64,000 bases of DNA from Ophioderma brevispina (lineage: Eukaryota > Echinodermata > Ophiuroidea > Amphilepidida > Ophiodermatidae), in assembly GCA_023653785.1 (NCBI GenBank), contig JAMKCH010058030.1, positions 1 through 64,000 on the forward strand, written 5' to 3'. Each line of letters begins with the position of its first letter. Position 1 is the first letter of the stretch. The position numbers and the translations under genes are program-made. A model generated the notes under the pieces. The model made no database searches and was not told the origin of the DNA. It saw only the letters and a list, made by a program, of their open reading frames with translations. Positions 33,908 through 44,500 of the stretch are shown here, piece after piece.

Positions 33908-34867
33908 CATACATCTCATCTCCCCTGTATGCAATATGTCCATTAGCCCAAGTCACATTGCAGAGTACAAGGTATCATGACCATGCAACCATTCACTGTG
34001 ATTTGAATTTGATTTGACCTTGGATGAGTTGAGCACAGATGACCTTGAAATGATTAAAAAATTTTTGTACCCAAAAGGTGACTACACCACCAGGTTTCAT
34101 GACCATACAACCATTTGTGATTTAGTGATTTTACATTGGATGACCCACATGACCTTGAAATGACCTTCAAAATTTTTGGAACTGAATGTTGACCACTCCC
34201 ACAAAGTTTCATCATCCTACCACAATTGACAAGGGTTATTAGCAGTTTAATCTCATTTGACCTTGAATGACCTGCATGACCTTGAAATGACCTTCAATTT
34301 TTTTGGCACTGACTGTTGACCTCACCCACAAACTTTCATCATCCTACCACAATTGACAAGGGTTAAGCAATTAAATCCTATTTGACCTTGAATTACCCAC
34401 ATGACCTTGAAATGACCTTAAATTTTTGGTACTGAATGTTGACCACGCCCACAAACTTTCATCATCCTACCACAATTGACAAGGGTTATAGCAATTTAAT
34501 CCAATTTTTTACCACTTTTGACCTTTGACCCATGCCACATTACCCACCTCCAAACTCATCCACTGCCTACTTGGGTGACATCTATGGTGCAAAGATAGAC
34601 ACCCATACATGCTTAGATCAAAAGATATCTTGTTTACAAGGTTTAAATTGACCAAATTGGACCCTATTTTTGATCATATTTGACCTTTGACCCACGACAC
34701 ATGACCCCCTTCAGATCCCAGCCACCGCCTACTTGAGATACATCTATGTTGCGAAGATGGACATCCACACTTTCTTAGATCCAAAGATATTGCGTGGGAT
34801 GCACACACGCGCGGACGCAGGGCATTTCTATAGTCCCCCTTTGCCAACTAAAGTTGGCGGGGGACAA
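33908..34867 (+). repeat. TGACC-rich dispersed repeat with internal ~125-bp units
   Basis: Three or more internal units repeat 'catgaccttgaaatgacctt', 'ttttggtactgaatgttgac', 'cacccacaaactttcatcat' and 'ctaccacaattgacaagggt' at about 34130-34500. The right part has TTTGACCTTTGACCC twice (34516 and 34679), then 'tgggatgcacacacgcgcgg'. It ends with a hairpin built from GTCCCCC..GCCAAC and GTTGGCGGGGGAC at 34832-34864. The left end was not located. Confidence 0.75.
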
Positions 34868-35350
34868 ACAATCAACCACTCATCCTATTTTTCTGAGTTT
34901 TGATAAATAAAACACACAAAGAGAAAAAAAATGCCCATACTTTTTTTTAGATTAATTTATTGCTGATTAGGGTTGACTTATACCAGGGAGGAGAATATCA
35001 GCATTATTTTTTTAAAAGAAATTTGCAGACAATAATGCAAATTGAGTAAAATTCTGGTGAACTGGCTTCAACATGATTCAACACCTTGTTTTTTATTAAC
35101 AATTCACTTTTATTAAACAAATGGAGAAAAAGGCATACTGAAAATACCTACAGATTGTATAAAACTGAAATTTGCTTGAAAATAAAGTTCCTAATGATGC
35201 TCAGTTATACATGCAAATTATGTGGGGTTCAGATGGGAACTTCAGGACATGCTTTGGTGAAATCCATCATAAAGCTTACACAATTGACCTTTGTGTTTAA
35301 AATTTACTCACAATTTGAATTAAAAAGTCACAAAATACATTTATACATTT
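34868..35350. other. No recognisable feature
   Basis: AT-rich. A 124-codon open frame (35086-35460) crosses into the neighbouring inverted-repeat element and shows no motif. Confidence 0.4.
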
Positions 35351-36005
35351 CGTCGCCCACATCACATACTGTCTTATCTGACATTTTTTACTTTTCTGAG
35401 ATATTTTGCATATGTACTTATAATGTTATGGTCTATACATGCACAAAGTTACGATCTTAAAAGTGACCTAATTAGTGAGATATTAATTAAGAATTTTGAT
35501 CAATAAGCTCAAACTGCATATCGCGATTTCACATACTGTCGTATGTTTCATTTACACGTAATTTCAATAGGTGTATAATTAATGCTGTTCGCAAAACTAT
35601 GAAAACAAGCTGTTTACGCTTTTCACATACAGATCTATGTGCGTCGTATCTGCCTCGTGCGTGAACATTACGTGTTTCACATACAGATCTATCTGAACGC
35701 ATTGAAATATAACGGTGAAATTAGCGTCGTATGTGCAAAATACTACTTTTTTGTTTTTTTTTTTTTTTTTGCGTTTACATAAGACTTCTGAATTTGTAGC
35801 TTATATCAGGAATACATTTGCACTTTAAAACTCAGCAAGGTTAAAACTTAAATATCAGAATGTTTTCTTCATAAAGCAAAATTAAAAAGTAAATTGTAAT
35901 GTTTAATTCCATAGTACAAACATGAAATCTCCCGGTAGAATTTCAAGGGCGATTTTCTCAAAAACGGCATTTCGTCAGATAAGACCGTATGTGATGTGGG
36001 CGACA
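35351..36005. mobile_element. DNA transposon derivative with 33-bp terminal repeats
   Basis: The left end CGTCGCCCACATCACATACT and right end 'gtatgtgatgtgggcgaca' are inverted repeats of about 33 bp with two or three mismatches. 'attt' flanks both sides and may be a target duplication. The interior repeats 'tttcacatacagatctat' twice (about 35620 and 35675) and contains further 'cacatactgtcgtatg' phrases. No transposase frame. Confidence 0.8.
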
Positions 36006-36874
36006 ATTTGCCAGCTTTGTGGATATTGCATTTTGATCCAAAATAGCATTATTTTGCAATTAACTCAAAATTAAGATCACTGCCAAAAATAGAAATGCCA
36101 TGTTTGCCAAAATAGAAATACAAATGTTTGTCTTCCAACAGCCATTTCACTTGAGATAGACAACATCCATAGTGAAGTTTTAGTGTGTTAACTTTTAATG
36201 TATTTAAATATAAAGATTTTCAGCCAAAAAGAAAGAAATCTAAAGTTTTCCATGAATTGGGTTTGATGTCTTATCAATGAGCATTTTTATGCTCAAAGTT
36301 TGCATTGGCTATTATTTTAAAGGAAAGGTACTTAAAGGCCTTGTGAACAAAAAAGAAATTGTATTTACTTACAGATTTCATTCAAAGGATTCATCCAAAA
36401 CAAACAGTTATAAGTTACATTAGGAAATGATGCATGATTTAAAAAACACTCTCCTGTAATGGATTGAGCACTTTTAATTTCAAAGATAATATCCTGAAAA
36501 TACACTGTTATTTATTAGACCCCCACTACTCAAATTGTTTTCAAATTTGTGGAAGGGATTTCATTCAGTAAGGGTCCATTCCATTGTGTCCTTCTAATGG
36601 GAAAGGAATCTCTGTTTTAAAATGTCTGCGTCCATGGGACCACATTTCGACAAATCACTGAGCCTTCCTTTATTACTTATTCCCTGATACTGTCAATTCT
36701 TGGGTCCTGGAGGCAACTGCAGTCACTCAGTGATAAAAGGTGTTAATTTTTTTCTCCCAATAATTCAAACTTATGTATCATCATTACCATATTTGGAACC
36801 AGCATGAAGTTCAAACAAGCCTAGTCTTAGGTCAGTGATTATTGAGATGGCTTCCCAAGTCCCAATATTTGCAG
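36006..36874. other. No recognisable feature
   Basis: A 'cttaaaggccttgtgaac' near 36332 resembles the start of a TTAAAGG-type MITE, but no matching right end was found. No gene seen. Confidence 0.4.
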
Positions 36875-36878
36875 TTAG

Positions 36879-37232
36879 AGGCTGACTCAGAGATTTCCTG
36901 ATGAGGGAGCACTCAATTTCCAAACGAATCATGTTTCTTGCATATACATGATGCTTGTCCAGGCTAAAAACTGTGTGAGATAACTAAGCTCAAATCAAAG
37001 TCCTTCATATAGAAAATCACAACTTTGTTATAAAATTCTGGATCTGGAATTTTTGTTATACACAGTATCCTATGGCACTGTTATATAGTGCAAAAATGTT
37101 TACTGCATGAAAACAAAAAAGCCAAATCATCTCTAATTTGGGAATTAAGCATTTCAGGTAGCTAACTTTAGTTATAGATGACTATTTTTAATTACTACAC
37201 AAAAAATAGATTCAAGATCTCTGAGTCAGCCT
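36879..37232. mobile_element. TTAA-type T2/Kolobok-like MITE (family F5)
   Basis: The left end AGGCTGACTCAGAGATTT follows TTAG (36875-36878). The right end AGATCTCTGAGTCAGCCT is followed by TTAA (37233-37236). This is the uninterrupted version of the element that is interrupted at 53914-55005 and duplicated at 41.6-42.1 kb. Interior: 'aaaatcacaactttgttata' and 'acacagtatcctatgg'. Confidence 0.85.
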
Positions 37233-37245
37233 TTAAGTGAGAAGA

Positions 37246-37540
37246 CCCGGGCCGGGAGGCACTCAACTTTGGTTTGGGTGGGGTGGAAAGCGTAAAGCGC
37301 GAACTTGGAGGCTGTGGAGAACCAATGTTGTGGTAAAAACAAGGTCTTCAGAACTGATTTTTTACCAATTTTATGGACTTGGAAATTTAAATTTAGGCCA
37401 AAATAGAGGTTTGGAGTTAAAGATCTAGCAAAATTTCTCAAAATTTTAGCCATGGGGAGTCTACTGCAGAAGAGGCACGAACTGGGATCTTGACCACTAT
37501 ACATACCCGTACCACCAATTTAGGTCAGTGCCTCCGGGGA
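37246..37540. repeat. Dispersed repeat, family C copy 2
   Basis: The left end 'gggccgggaggcactcaac' is mirrored at the right by 'ggtcagtgcctccgggg'. The right part is the reverse complement of the start of the copy at 25436. It lies directly beside the F5 MITE. Non-coding. Confidence 0.5.
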
Positions 37541-37564
37541 AGTTGTCTCAAAAAACCATCTTAG

Positions 37565-37725
37565 ATATACGTTGTCTTGTCTGAAGTATAAAGTGACTAT
37601 GCGCTCGTATACCCAGTGCCGCCTTTCAGTTACAGTGCACTTGTGCCCTGCCTACGTGCGCTAAAAGTCGGTACAATGTATACGCCCGTGTCACTACTTT
37701 GTACTTTGAGCTGGACAGAGTATAT
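37565..37725. mobile_element. Palindromic MITE, TA-flanked (family A)
   Basis: Ends 'gtctgaagtataaagtgac' and 'gtcactactttgtactttgag' are inverted repeats, followed outward by 'tatac' and 'agagtata'. Same family as 8472-8588, with a longer centre. Confidence 0.65.
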
Positions 37726-38420
37726 GGACTATATACTACCTGAGATGAAAGAGTAAGCACCCCCTGAAAATAGTGCACAACCAATGGATAGATGCTCAAC
37801 ATGCTGCAACTATGGTACCAGGAGGATTAAAAACATGCTGTCCCACTTTTAGTTTTCACCATGAGCTAATAGACTTTCTGATATCACCCACTTATTTTCC
37901 TAATAAGCACTCTGAAGTCATTGTAGTCTAATTCATACCACTTCCACGGGTTATTATTTGACATCAGGGTTATCATATCATCGGCATCGTATGGCGTCAA
38001 TAACCCACTGCACTGATAATAAAAGTTTCTACCCTTCAGAAATCATCATGCATAAAACATGATTTCAAAACAAGACAAAGGGTACTTTAAAAGTACTTAA
38101 ACCATTAAAAGAGTCTGTGCAAGGTTTCAAACATTGAGCTGTTGCCTTGCTCAATTTTTTTTTGTTCTCACAAATGACATGAAGCATATAGAATTGCCAT
38201 CAAATTGTTATTTAGAGTCTGCTGTATATGAAATTGTGGTTCATCACATGAATAAATTATAACTCATCATTTGAGTGCAATTAAGTCGTAACTGAAAATT
38301 TGGGTAAAATTTAGTTTTTGCTTGATTTTGTACATTAATATTAAAACACACAATTCAAGCTATAGCACCAGCCTCAAATCGAAGTAAAACCATTTTTTTC
38401 TGAGAGAAAAGACATTAAAA
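37726..38420. other. No recognisable feature
   Basis: No coding block or paired ends seen. Confidence 0.4.
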
Positions 38421-39024
38421 AATACATCGGTCCTCGGACCGCTTGTGTCGCCTACCATCGCGGTTTGTGGATGATAGGCCTAACATGACCTTTGACCTTG
38501 ATATGTGACCTTTGACCTCATAAACAAATGATGGTTTGCATGTAAACTCCATAAACCAAGTTGGGTTCCAATTGAACTTCAACTTTTCAAATGAGGTCAA
38601 TTTTACATTTTCAGCCTATTTTACAACTTGACCTCACATGACCTTTGACCTCGGTATGTGACCTTTGACCTCATCAACAAATGAGGGATCACATGTTTCA
38701 CCTATGACTCAAGTTTGGTTCCAATTGATCTTCAACTTTTCAAATGAGGTCAATTTTACATTTTCAGCCTATTTTACAACTTGACCTCACATGACCTTTG
38801 ACCTCGGTATGTGACCTTTGACCTCATCAACAAATGGGGAATGCCATGTTGCACCTGTGACCCAAGTTTGGTTTAAATCCATCAAAGTATGTGGATATTA
38901 CAGGCAAATGGTAACCCTTTTTCACAACAGACAACAACAACATTGCAACAGACAACAACAACTACAGTGGACAAAGTGATCCCTATGTGTCTTCCTGCCT
39001 TAGGGCAGGCGACACAACAACAAC
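38421..39024 (+). repeat. TGACC-rich dispersed element, best copy
   Basis: It starts with a small hairpin, CGGTCC TC GGACCG, then 'cttgtgtcgcctacc', and ends with 'gggcaggcgacacaa', so GTGTCGCC and GGCGACAC are inverted ends. Inside, the phrase TGACCTTTGACCT occurs exactly about six times, in pairs 20-25 bases apart. The surrounding ~150-bp units ('caaatgaggtcaattttaca', 'ttttcagcctattttacaac') are tandemly repeated. Relatives lie at 55013 and 59030. Non-coding. Confidence 0.85.
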
Positions 39025-39990
39025 AACAGAAACCAAAGAAATTTGAACACAAAAATTGAATCATTATAATCGGGGTTATAGCTACACTACTATGAGTACC
39101 GATTGTAAATCTTAAGATTTACTATACTGATGGACAAACTTTGGGTTTTGGCAATAGATTTTCATTTCACTGAAGTAAAGCACTGGTCAGCAACCTTTTA
39201 AATGACCTTTTGTGCTGGTCAGTTGGAGCATTAGTGCTGGTCAATGTTGTCTTCATCGTCATAGTAAATGACGACTTCATTTTGATATGGATAAATTTGT
39301 GAAGCTGCTAGCTATTTCATAATCGTGGAGAGTGCCTTTAATCCAATGTATACACATGATCTGCCTGCTATAGTTAGTGAAGTAATAAAATGGCAGGACT
39401 AATTATCAATTCATCAGTCACTATCTGCTGTAGACAGATTTGAATCCATTGTGTATATATATGATTCCTCTTGTGCAATTTTAGTAATATTACAAACATA
39501 CCTTTGAAATAGGGACAGCAGTCCTAGGTTGGTTGTTAAACTGAGAGTAAATTAGCAAATATATCTGGGTCAGCTATCATGATGGGAAAAAGTTACATCA
39601 TATTTTAACCCAAAGTGTACGTACATGAAGTTCATAACCACTCTTGCATCTCTATCTACAGTAGACAGCATATGAATATATTTTACACACATGGTTTCCC
39701 TTGTACAATTTGAGCAATACTAAATAAGATCTTTTATCACTCTACAGGTGACAGTGTTGAATCTATGAGTACATATGATCTAACACAGGTCTTACATTCT
39801 ACTCCTTAGTCCGCAGATAACACTGCTATTTCCCGATATCCCACGGCATGGAAAAACGTTACTATAAAAAGTGACTAGGTGGTGATGTCACGCCAGGGCA
39901 AAAGTAACTTTTAATAGCAACTTTTCCCCCTGCGTTGGCATTAATTATTGATGGCCCAACTTCAGTGCCACAGACTGACTCATTGGCAGA
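39025..39990. other. Unassigned, with a recurring ~60-bp phrase
   Basis: Variants of 'ctatctacagtagacagc' followed by 'acacatgattccctt..acaatttgagcaatact' recur near 39420, 39655, 39745 and again near 40910. This suggests an old, degraded, long-period repeat. No gene. Confidence 0.4.
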
Positions 39991-39992
39991 TA

Positions 39993-40237
39993 TGTGATGT
40001 GATCAAGCAAAATGAGTCGGAAGTCGCAAATATTGATTTTGAGATATAACCAAACAAAGGAGAAAATGTCTTTTGATTTACTATTGTTTTGGCCACTTCA
40101 AAAATGATTATATTTGGAATTAAGTGGTCAATTTCAATGGGGGTTTCCGAGAATGTAGCCTTTAAATGGTGCATTACAGTTACATGAGTAAAAATTGAAA
40201 CTGACCGACTTCATACCATTTGCTTGATCACATCACA
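39993..40237. mobile_element. TA-flanked MITE
   Basis: The left end TGTGATGTGATCAAGCAAA is mirrored by 'tttgcttgatcacatcaca' at the right, with 'tgagtcgg' and 'ccgacttca' continuing inward. TA flanks both ends. A mariner-like origin is possible; non-coding. Confidence 0.8.
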
Positions 40238-40573
40238 TATATTGTCTGCTCATAGTTCTATTGTAGAAGATTAGTGCTAGAGAAGAATATGTTATGTGGT
40301 TATTAAAACAAATATTACTGCTCTATATTTGTGAAATGGTGCAAATCCCCAAGTACTGACAGTGTTTTGTACGTACAATATAGAGACCTTGCAATGCATT
40401 ATGGGATTGATTTCAAATTACCCTCTGCCCCTACGTGGTCAGCCGTCAGAATGCATTGCACTGCGTCATTTTGTTAAAAAAGGATTAATTCATAGGGCCA
40501 AACAGCTGTGCTTCACAGTAAACTGCTCTTCACTTATTATTTAAGGAAATAAGGTAGCATTCACCATTTCACC
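40238..40573. other. No recognisable feature
   Basis: No gene or paired ends seen. Confidence 0.4.
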
Positions 40574-40819
40574 CAGGGCCGTACGCAGGTTTTTTACGGA
40601 GGGTGAGGGTCTTCGAAAAGAGTGACTTTTTTTGGAAAAAAGTGACCTAACCCCCTAAAATGGTCCTTTTGGACGTTTTGAACATCATCATCACCAAAAA
40701 GGGGACTTCTTCGTCATATTTTCTCCAAATTTTGGACCTTTATATAAAAAAAAAAAAGACAAAAAGTGGAACTTTTTCCCATTTGTGGAATTTGGGGGTT
40801 GCCCCTGCATACGGGCCTG
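40574..40819. mobile_element. hAT-like non-autonomous element, reference copy
   Basis: The left end CAGGGCCGTACGCAGG and right end 'cctgcatacgggcctg' are inverted with two mismatches in 16. The interior carries 'aaaaagtgg', 'aaaatggtccttttgg' and 'cttcttcgtcatattttctc'. The immediate 8-bp flanks (ATTTCACC and CATCCCAT) do not form a clear duplication. hAT-like by its ends. Confidence 0.65.
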
Positions 40820-41287
40820 CATCCCATTCATTGTAAAGTCATGATCCCTCTCCCTTCTGCAGTGTTGAGCACAGGACAGAACAACCCATACCTTCCAATC
40901 ATTTTAGTCACTATCTACAGTAGATAGCATTGAATTCCACTGCACACATTAGAGCCAACATAACAGACACTCTACTCTTTAACAGTCACCTCCTCTCCCA
41001 TAATCCACGTGACTGTGCACATAAAACCTCCTATGTCATTTTGCACTAAAACAGGCAGCTTCTCATAATATCAGAAACCAATTAATACAGCTTTCAGCAA
41101 CTCTTTTAATCTCTTCATACAGGGAGGCTCATCATGTTAATTATAAGAACCAAGATGACAGTTGGAGTGCGAGACGCGCCAGTATTTTGAGAGCACTAAA
41201 CATGGCACGTCAGGACATAACGTTTGATGTGTTTAAACTAGATAACTATGCACATTAACATTACAATGGATGTCAACATCGCATACA
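40820..41287. other. No recognisable feature
   Basis: No gene seen; contains one copy of the 39-kb 'ctatctacagtagatagc' phrase near 40911. Confidence 0.4.
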
Positions 41288-41291
41288 TTAA

Positions 41292-41643
41292 AGGTGGCCA
41301 ACGAGAGATTTTGAGGCAAACCCAAAATATTGTGGCATAATAATATTTCATACATAGATTGATGATCAATGAGATTTCTTACCTTGTATTTGACAAAAGA
41401 AATGTCTTAAAAGTGGGAAAAAACGGTGATTTGATTTGCTTATATTTCAATGTAAAACATAGGAAGAAGTTGTATCTGCTCCTATACGAAAGTAGGAAAT
41501 GCACAGTTTGTACCAAGAAACATTCTCAGCTTAAATGCGTTCCGATGCGGGTAATTTTTGATGGAAAACTTAAATCAGGGCAAAAATCAGTACATTCCAT
41601 TTTTGTAGGGACACTGATATGTGAAATTCCTCTCGTTGCACCT
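41292..41643. mobile_element. TTAA-flanked T2/Kolobok-like MITE (family F6)
   Basis: TTAA at 41288-41291 and 41644-41647. The left end AGGTGGCCAACGAGAGATTT is mirrored by AATTCCTCTCGTTGCACCT. No coding content; a 107-codon open frame across it is incidental. It abuts an F5-type element directly at the right TTAA. Confidence 0.85.
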
Positions 41644-41886
41644 TTAAAGTGGGCTTCCAGGAAGGTGCCCTCAATTTGCTAACAAATCATGATTTTTGCA
41701 TAATTGCTTGTTCCACATACTAATCACTTAGTGTGATATAGCTAAGCTTAGGGACACCGATTATGGTGAAATCTCTCGTTGTCACTTTAAGCTGCTTTCC
41801 AGAGAATGGTCGGCCCTCATTTTCTAACAACTCATGATTTTTGCATAATGCTGTTCACATACTATCACTGTGTGAATAGCTAAGCT
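41608..41886 (+). repeat. ~145-bp tandem duplication across a MITE boundary
   Basis: 'gggacactgatatgtgaaat' through 'gatatagctaagctta' (about 41608-41750) is followed by 'gggacaccgattatggtgaa' through 'gaatagctaagctca' (about 41751-41886). The unit spans the right end of the F6 MITE and the start of the F5-type element, so the duplication happened after the two were joined. Confidence 0.7.
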
Positions 41887-42127
41887 CATCAATGCACAAA
41901 TGTCCTACACATAGAAAGTAACTACTATGTAATAAAATTCCAGATCCAGATTTTCTTTATACACAGTATCCTATTTACAGTTACACTATACATAACTGCT
42001 ACGGCAAAACAACAATCTGATTCATCTCAAACTTTGGAACTGACATTTAAGGTGACTATTTTTAGTTCTGTTTACTATTTTTTAATAAATACACAAAAAA
42101 ATTACTTCAAAATCTCTGCGTCAGCCT
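41648..42127. mobile_element. F5-family MITE, partly duplicated copy
   Basis: The right end 'aaatctctgcgtcagcct' precedes TTAA at 42128-42131, as in 36879-37232. Interior phrases 'ccagatccagattttcttta' and 'acacagtatcctat' agree. The left end is altered ('gtgggcttccaggaagg') and the first ~110 bp are duplicated. Confidence 0.65.
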
Positions 42128-42199
42128 TTAAAGCATACAAATTTAACAATTTACATCAGCATTTATGTGGAAAGTAATGGAATGGAAGACTGTCAATAT

Positions 42200-42457
42200 C
42201 AGTGGCGGCGCCACTTCTTTTTCCTGTAGGGGGAAAACAAGGGGCAAAGTGAATTTTTTTTTTTTTGGGGGGGGGGGCAAAAATGCCACATTTTGGAGAT
42301 TTGTAACATTTGGCCCCAAGGACAGCCTTTTTTCCAAAATTCGTGATTTCCGGCCTCAAATCGCTTAATTTTGCCAAATCTGTCATTTTCTTCAATCCAG
42401 GAAGAAAAAAATTAAGGGGGAAATGCCTCCACCCCCCCCCCCCTGGTGCCACCACTG
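42200..42457. mobile_element. hAT-like MITE
   Basis: The left end CAGTGGCGGCGCCA is mirrored by TGGTGCCACCACTG. The flanks GTCAATAT and GCAATAAT could be an 8-bp target duplication that has gained and lost a base. The interior is G- and C-run rich. Non-coding. Confidence 0.65.
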
Positions 42458-43336
42458 GCAATAATTATGAATACATGTATCTGCTATTTTCCTAGCCAAT
42501 TAAGGTAGTAAATATGCTAAAAACTTTGTTGTGACACAAAAAACCAGACCCAATTACACCAAAAAAAGAACTATAGCATTGACCATGTTTGACAGCTTAT
42601 TAGGGAACCTCTTACTTGGAAAAAAGGAAGGGTAACCTAACCCTATCATTCTGACAGGAAGAGAAGGGGTAAGGAGTAGAACCATCACTGTTGGGATTCG
42701 AACCAGGGCCCCCTTGCACCAGCCGGTTGAGCAGGGATGGCAAGCCTTGAGGGTGTCGCCGGCCCGGCCTGCGATTTCATGCCATATGTGTGTTGGTGCG
42801 ATGACGTTGTTGCATCTTTTTGGACTCGGCTTCCAGTTGAGTCTTTGGTTGTGATTGGTTTTTTTTTTTTGTTTTAAAAAAAGGCATTACTTGGCTTGAA
42901 ACCTGGATTTCCTACTCTTGACAATTTGCATTTTGTTTTGTAAGTCTTCATTTTCAGTTCGGGAGATCACCCCTGCCATCTACAGTATTGTAGGTCTAAA
43001 GGTTTAATAAAATCAGTTTAAAATCCTAGATTTAGACAAATCAATCCCACTAGATTCTAACTCAATTTTGGTTCAAAAGTCCACATCTGCAAACTATCAT
43101 GCTGCAAACTCTTAGCAGCAACCCCTGGAAACTTTAGTGTCTCCTGCATGGGGTTCAAACGATTAGGTCAATCATAATTACCACATTATAGTTAAGTGGT
43201 GTTTTAACTCATGCATCATCAGTTCTGACTTTTAATTTTCTTGGGAAAATGTGAAAGCAAGGCAGCAAGACGAGTGGTAAAAATGCAATCAAAATTCTTT
43301 CATAGCATATGGTTCTTAAAGACACTTCAACATGAA
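42458..43336. other. Unassigned; tRNA-like B box on the minus strand
   Basis: At 42690-42705 the minus strand has GGTTCGAATCCC with sequence upstream that could be a degraded tRNA head, perhaps an old SINE. No gene seen. Confidence 0.35.
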
Positions 43337-43340
43337 TTAA

Positions 43341-43668
43341 AGGTGGTTGTTCCGATTTATGTGTATTGTGTTTTCTCTACTTGATATGAGAGCCTGGCAC
43401 TTGCACATACACCCCATCAAGTACCGTGGGAACAACTTGCTGTTATGATGTGACGCAAAATGCATGTTGTAAAGCCCTATTCAATACTGGGGCGTAAAAA
43501 AAGTGCTCCCTAAAACTGCAAGTTTTTTTGTTTATAGCTGGAATGAAATGGTTTGGGGCAAATTTCAGGACTACAATGAAAAAAATTACGGCCTTTCATC
43601 TGATATCAAAATCGATTCTACTTCAGGGTAAATCAGGGAGGTCCCAAAGACGATCGGAACCCGCACCT
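43341..43668. mobile_element. TTAA-flanked T2/Kolobok-like MITE (family F7)
   Basis: TTAA at 43337-43340 and 43669-43672. The left end AGGTGGTTGTTCCGAT is mirrored by ATCGGAACCCGCACCT. A fragment of the family in reverse orientation is at 47670-47831. Non-coding. Confidence 0.85.
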
Positions 43669-43672
43669 TTAA

Positions 43673-44500
43673 ACTGGGTCAAATATTGGAATTTGCAGGA
43701 ATTAGTCTAAAAGTGAAGAAACGTCGTAGAATTCAAATAAAGCATTTTTTCAACTGAAAAATTGACAGAAAGGCAGAAAAACCGTGGTTCAAAGATTTGA
43801 ATCTCATTCAATTACGTGTGTAATAAGTGCCTAACGAATGTTATGACTAAAATATCCAATTAGTTCCATATAGGTTTGCTTTTGGTCTTACAACTTGTAT
43901 ACCTGTACTTGTTGCAAACATGCAAAATCGGATTTTTTTTTTCTTAAATTTCTATATAAGCAAAATCACTGATAGTGGCTTTGTTTTTAATAAAGGAACA
44001 ACATGAACACAACCACACACACAGTACATCATCTTCAGTGGATGGGGGAGAATGCACATTTAAAAAAAAAAGTTTTCGTCCCTACCATGTGAACCATGAA
44101 TCTCACAAGAAATCTACCTACAAGGGCGTCAAGCTCTGGAGAGCTATGGCGGCTATCCAGACATGCTGCCTTGCATGGTGGGCGGTTGCCCAAAGGCTAG
44201 GTCCACCCCGGAAACTATGATTGACTTCAGGAAGGTCATCTGGTCCAATTATCTTTTGCTCATAAATCCTCACACTGCAGTCATTTTATTATTGCCTAGT
44301 GTGAGGTGTATCCGGCCACCCCCGTTAGCGGGGACAAAACGGATTTAAAACTTTGGTTTAACTACTGGGCATACTTCTCATCAAGCTTTTCACAACACAA
44401 ATGTTGGTAAACTTTAGGTTTCCGGATGATTTCGGAAAATGTGCATTATACTTTGTTAATTAAATTCTATTGTGCTTATTTTTAGAATGACTACATCGTC
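43673..44500. other. Unassigned; isolated repeat termini
   Basis: 'aatcactgatagtggcttt' near 43964 is a stand-alone F3-type end. 'cccccgttagcggggacaaa' near 44322 is a hairpin terminus like those at 34832 and 56735. No gene seen. Confidence 0.45.

Noticed and set aside
42660..42740. tRNA on the minus strand (GGTTCGAATCCC)
   Set aside because: Only the B box is convincing; the acceptor stem does not pair. More likely an old SINE head.
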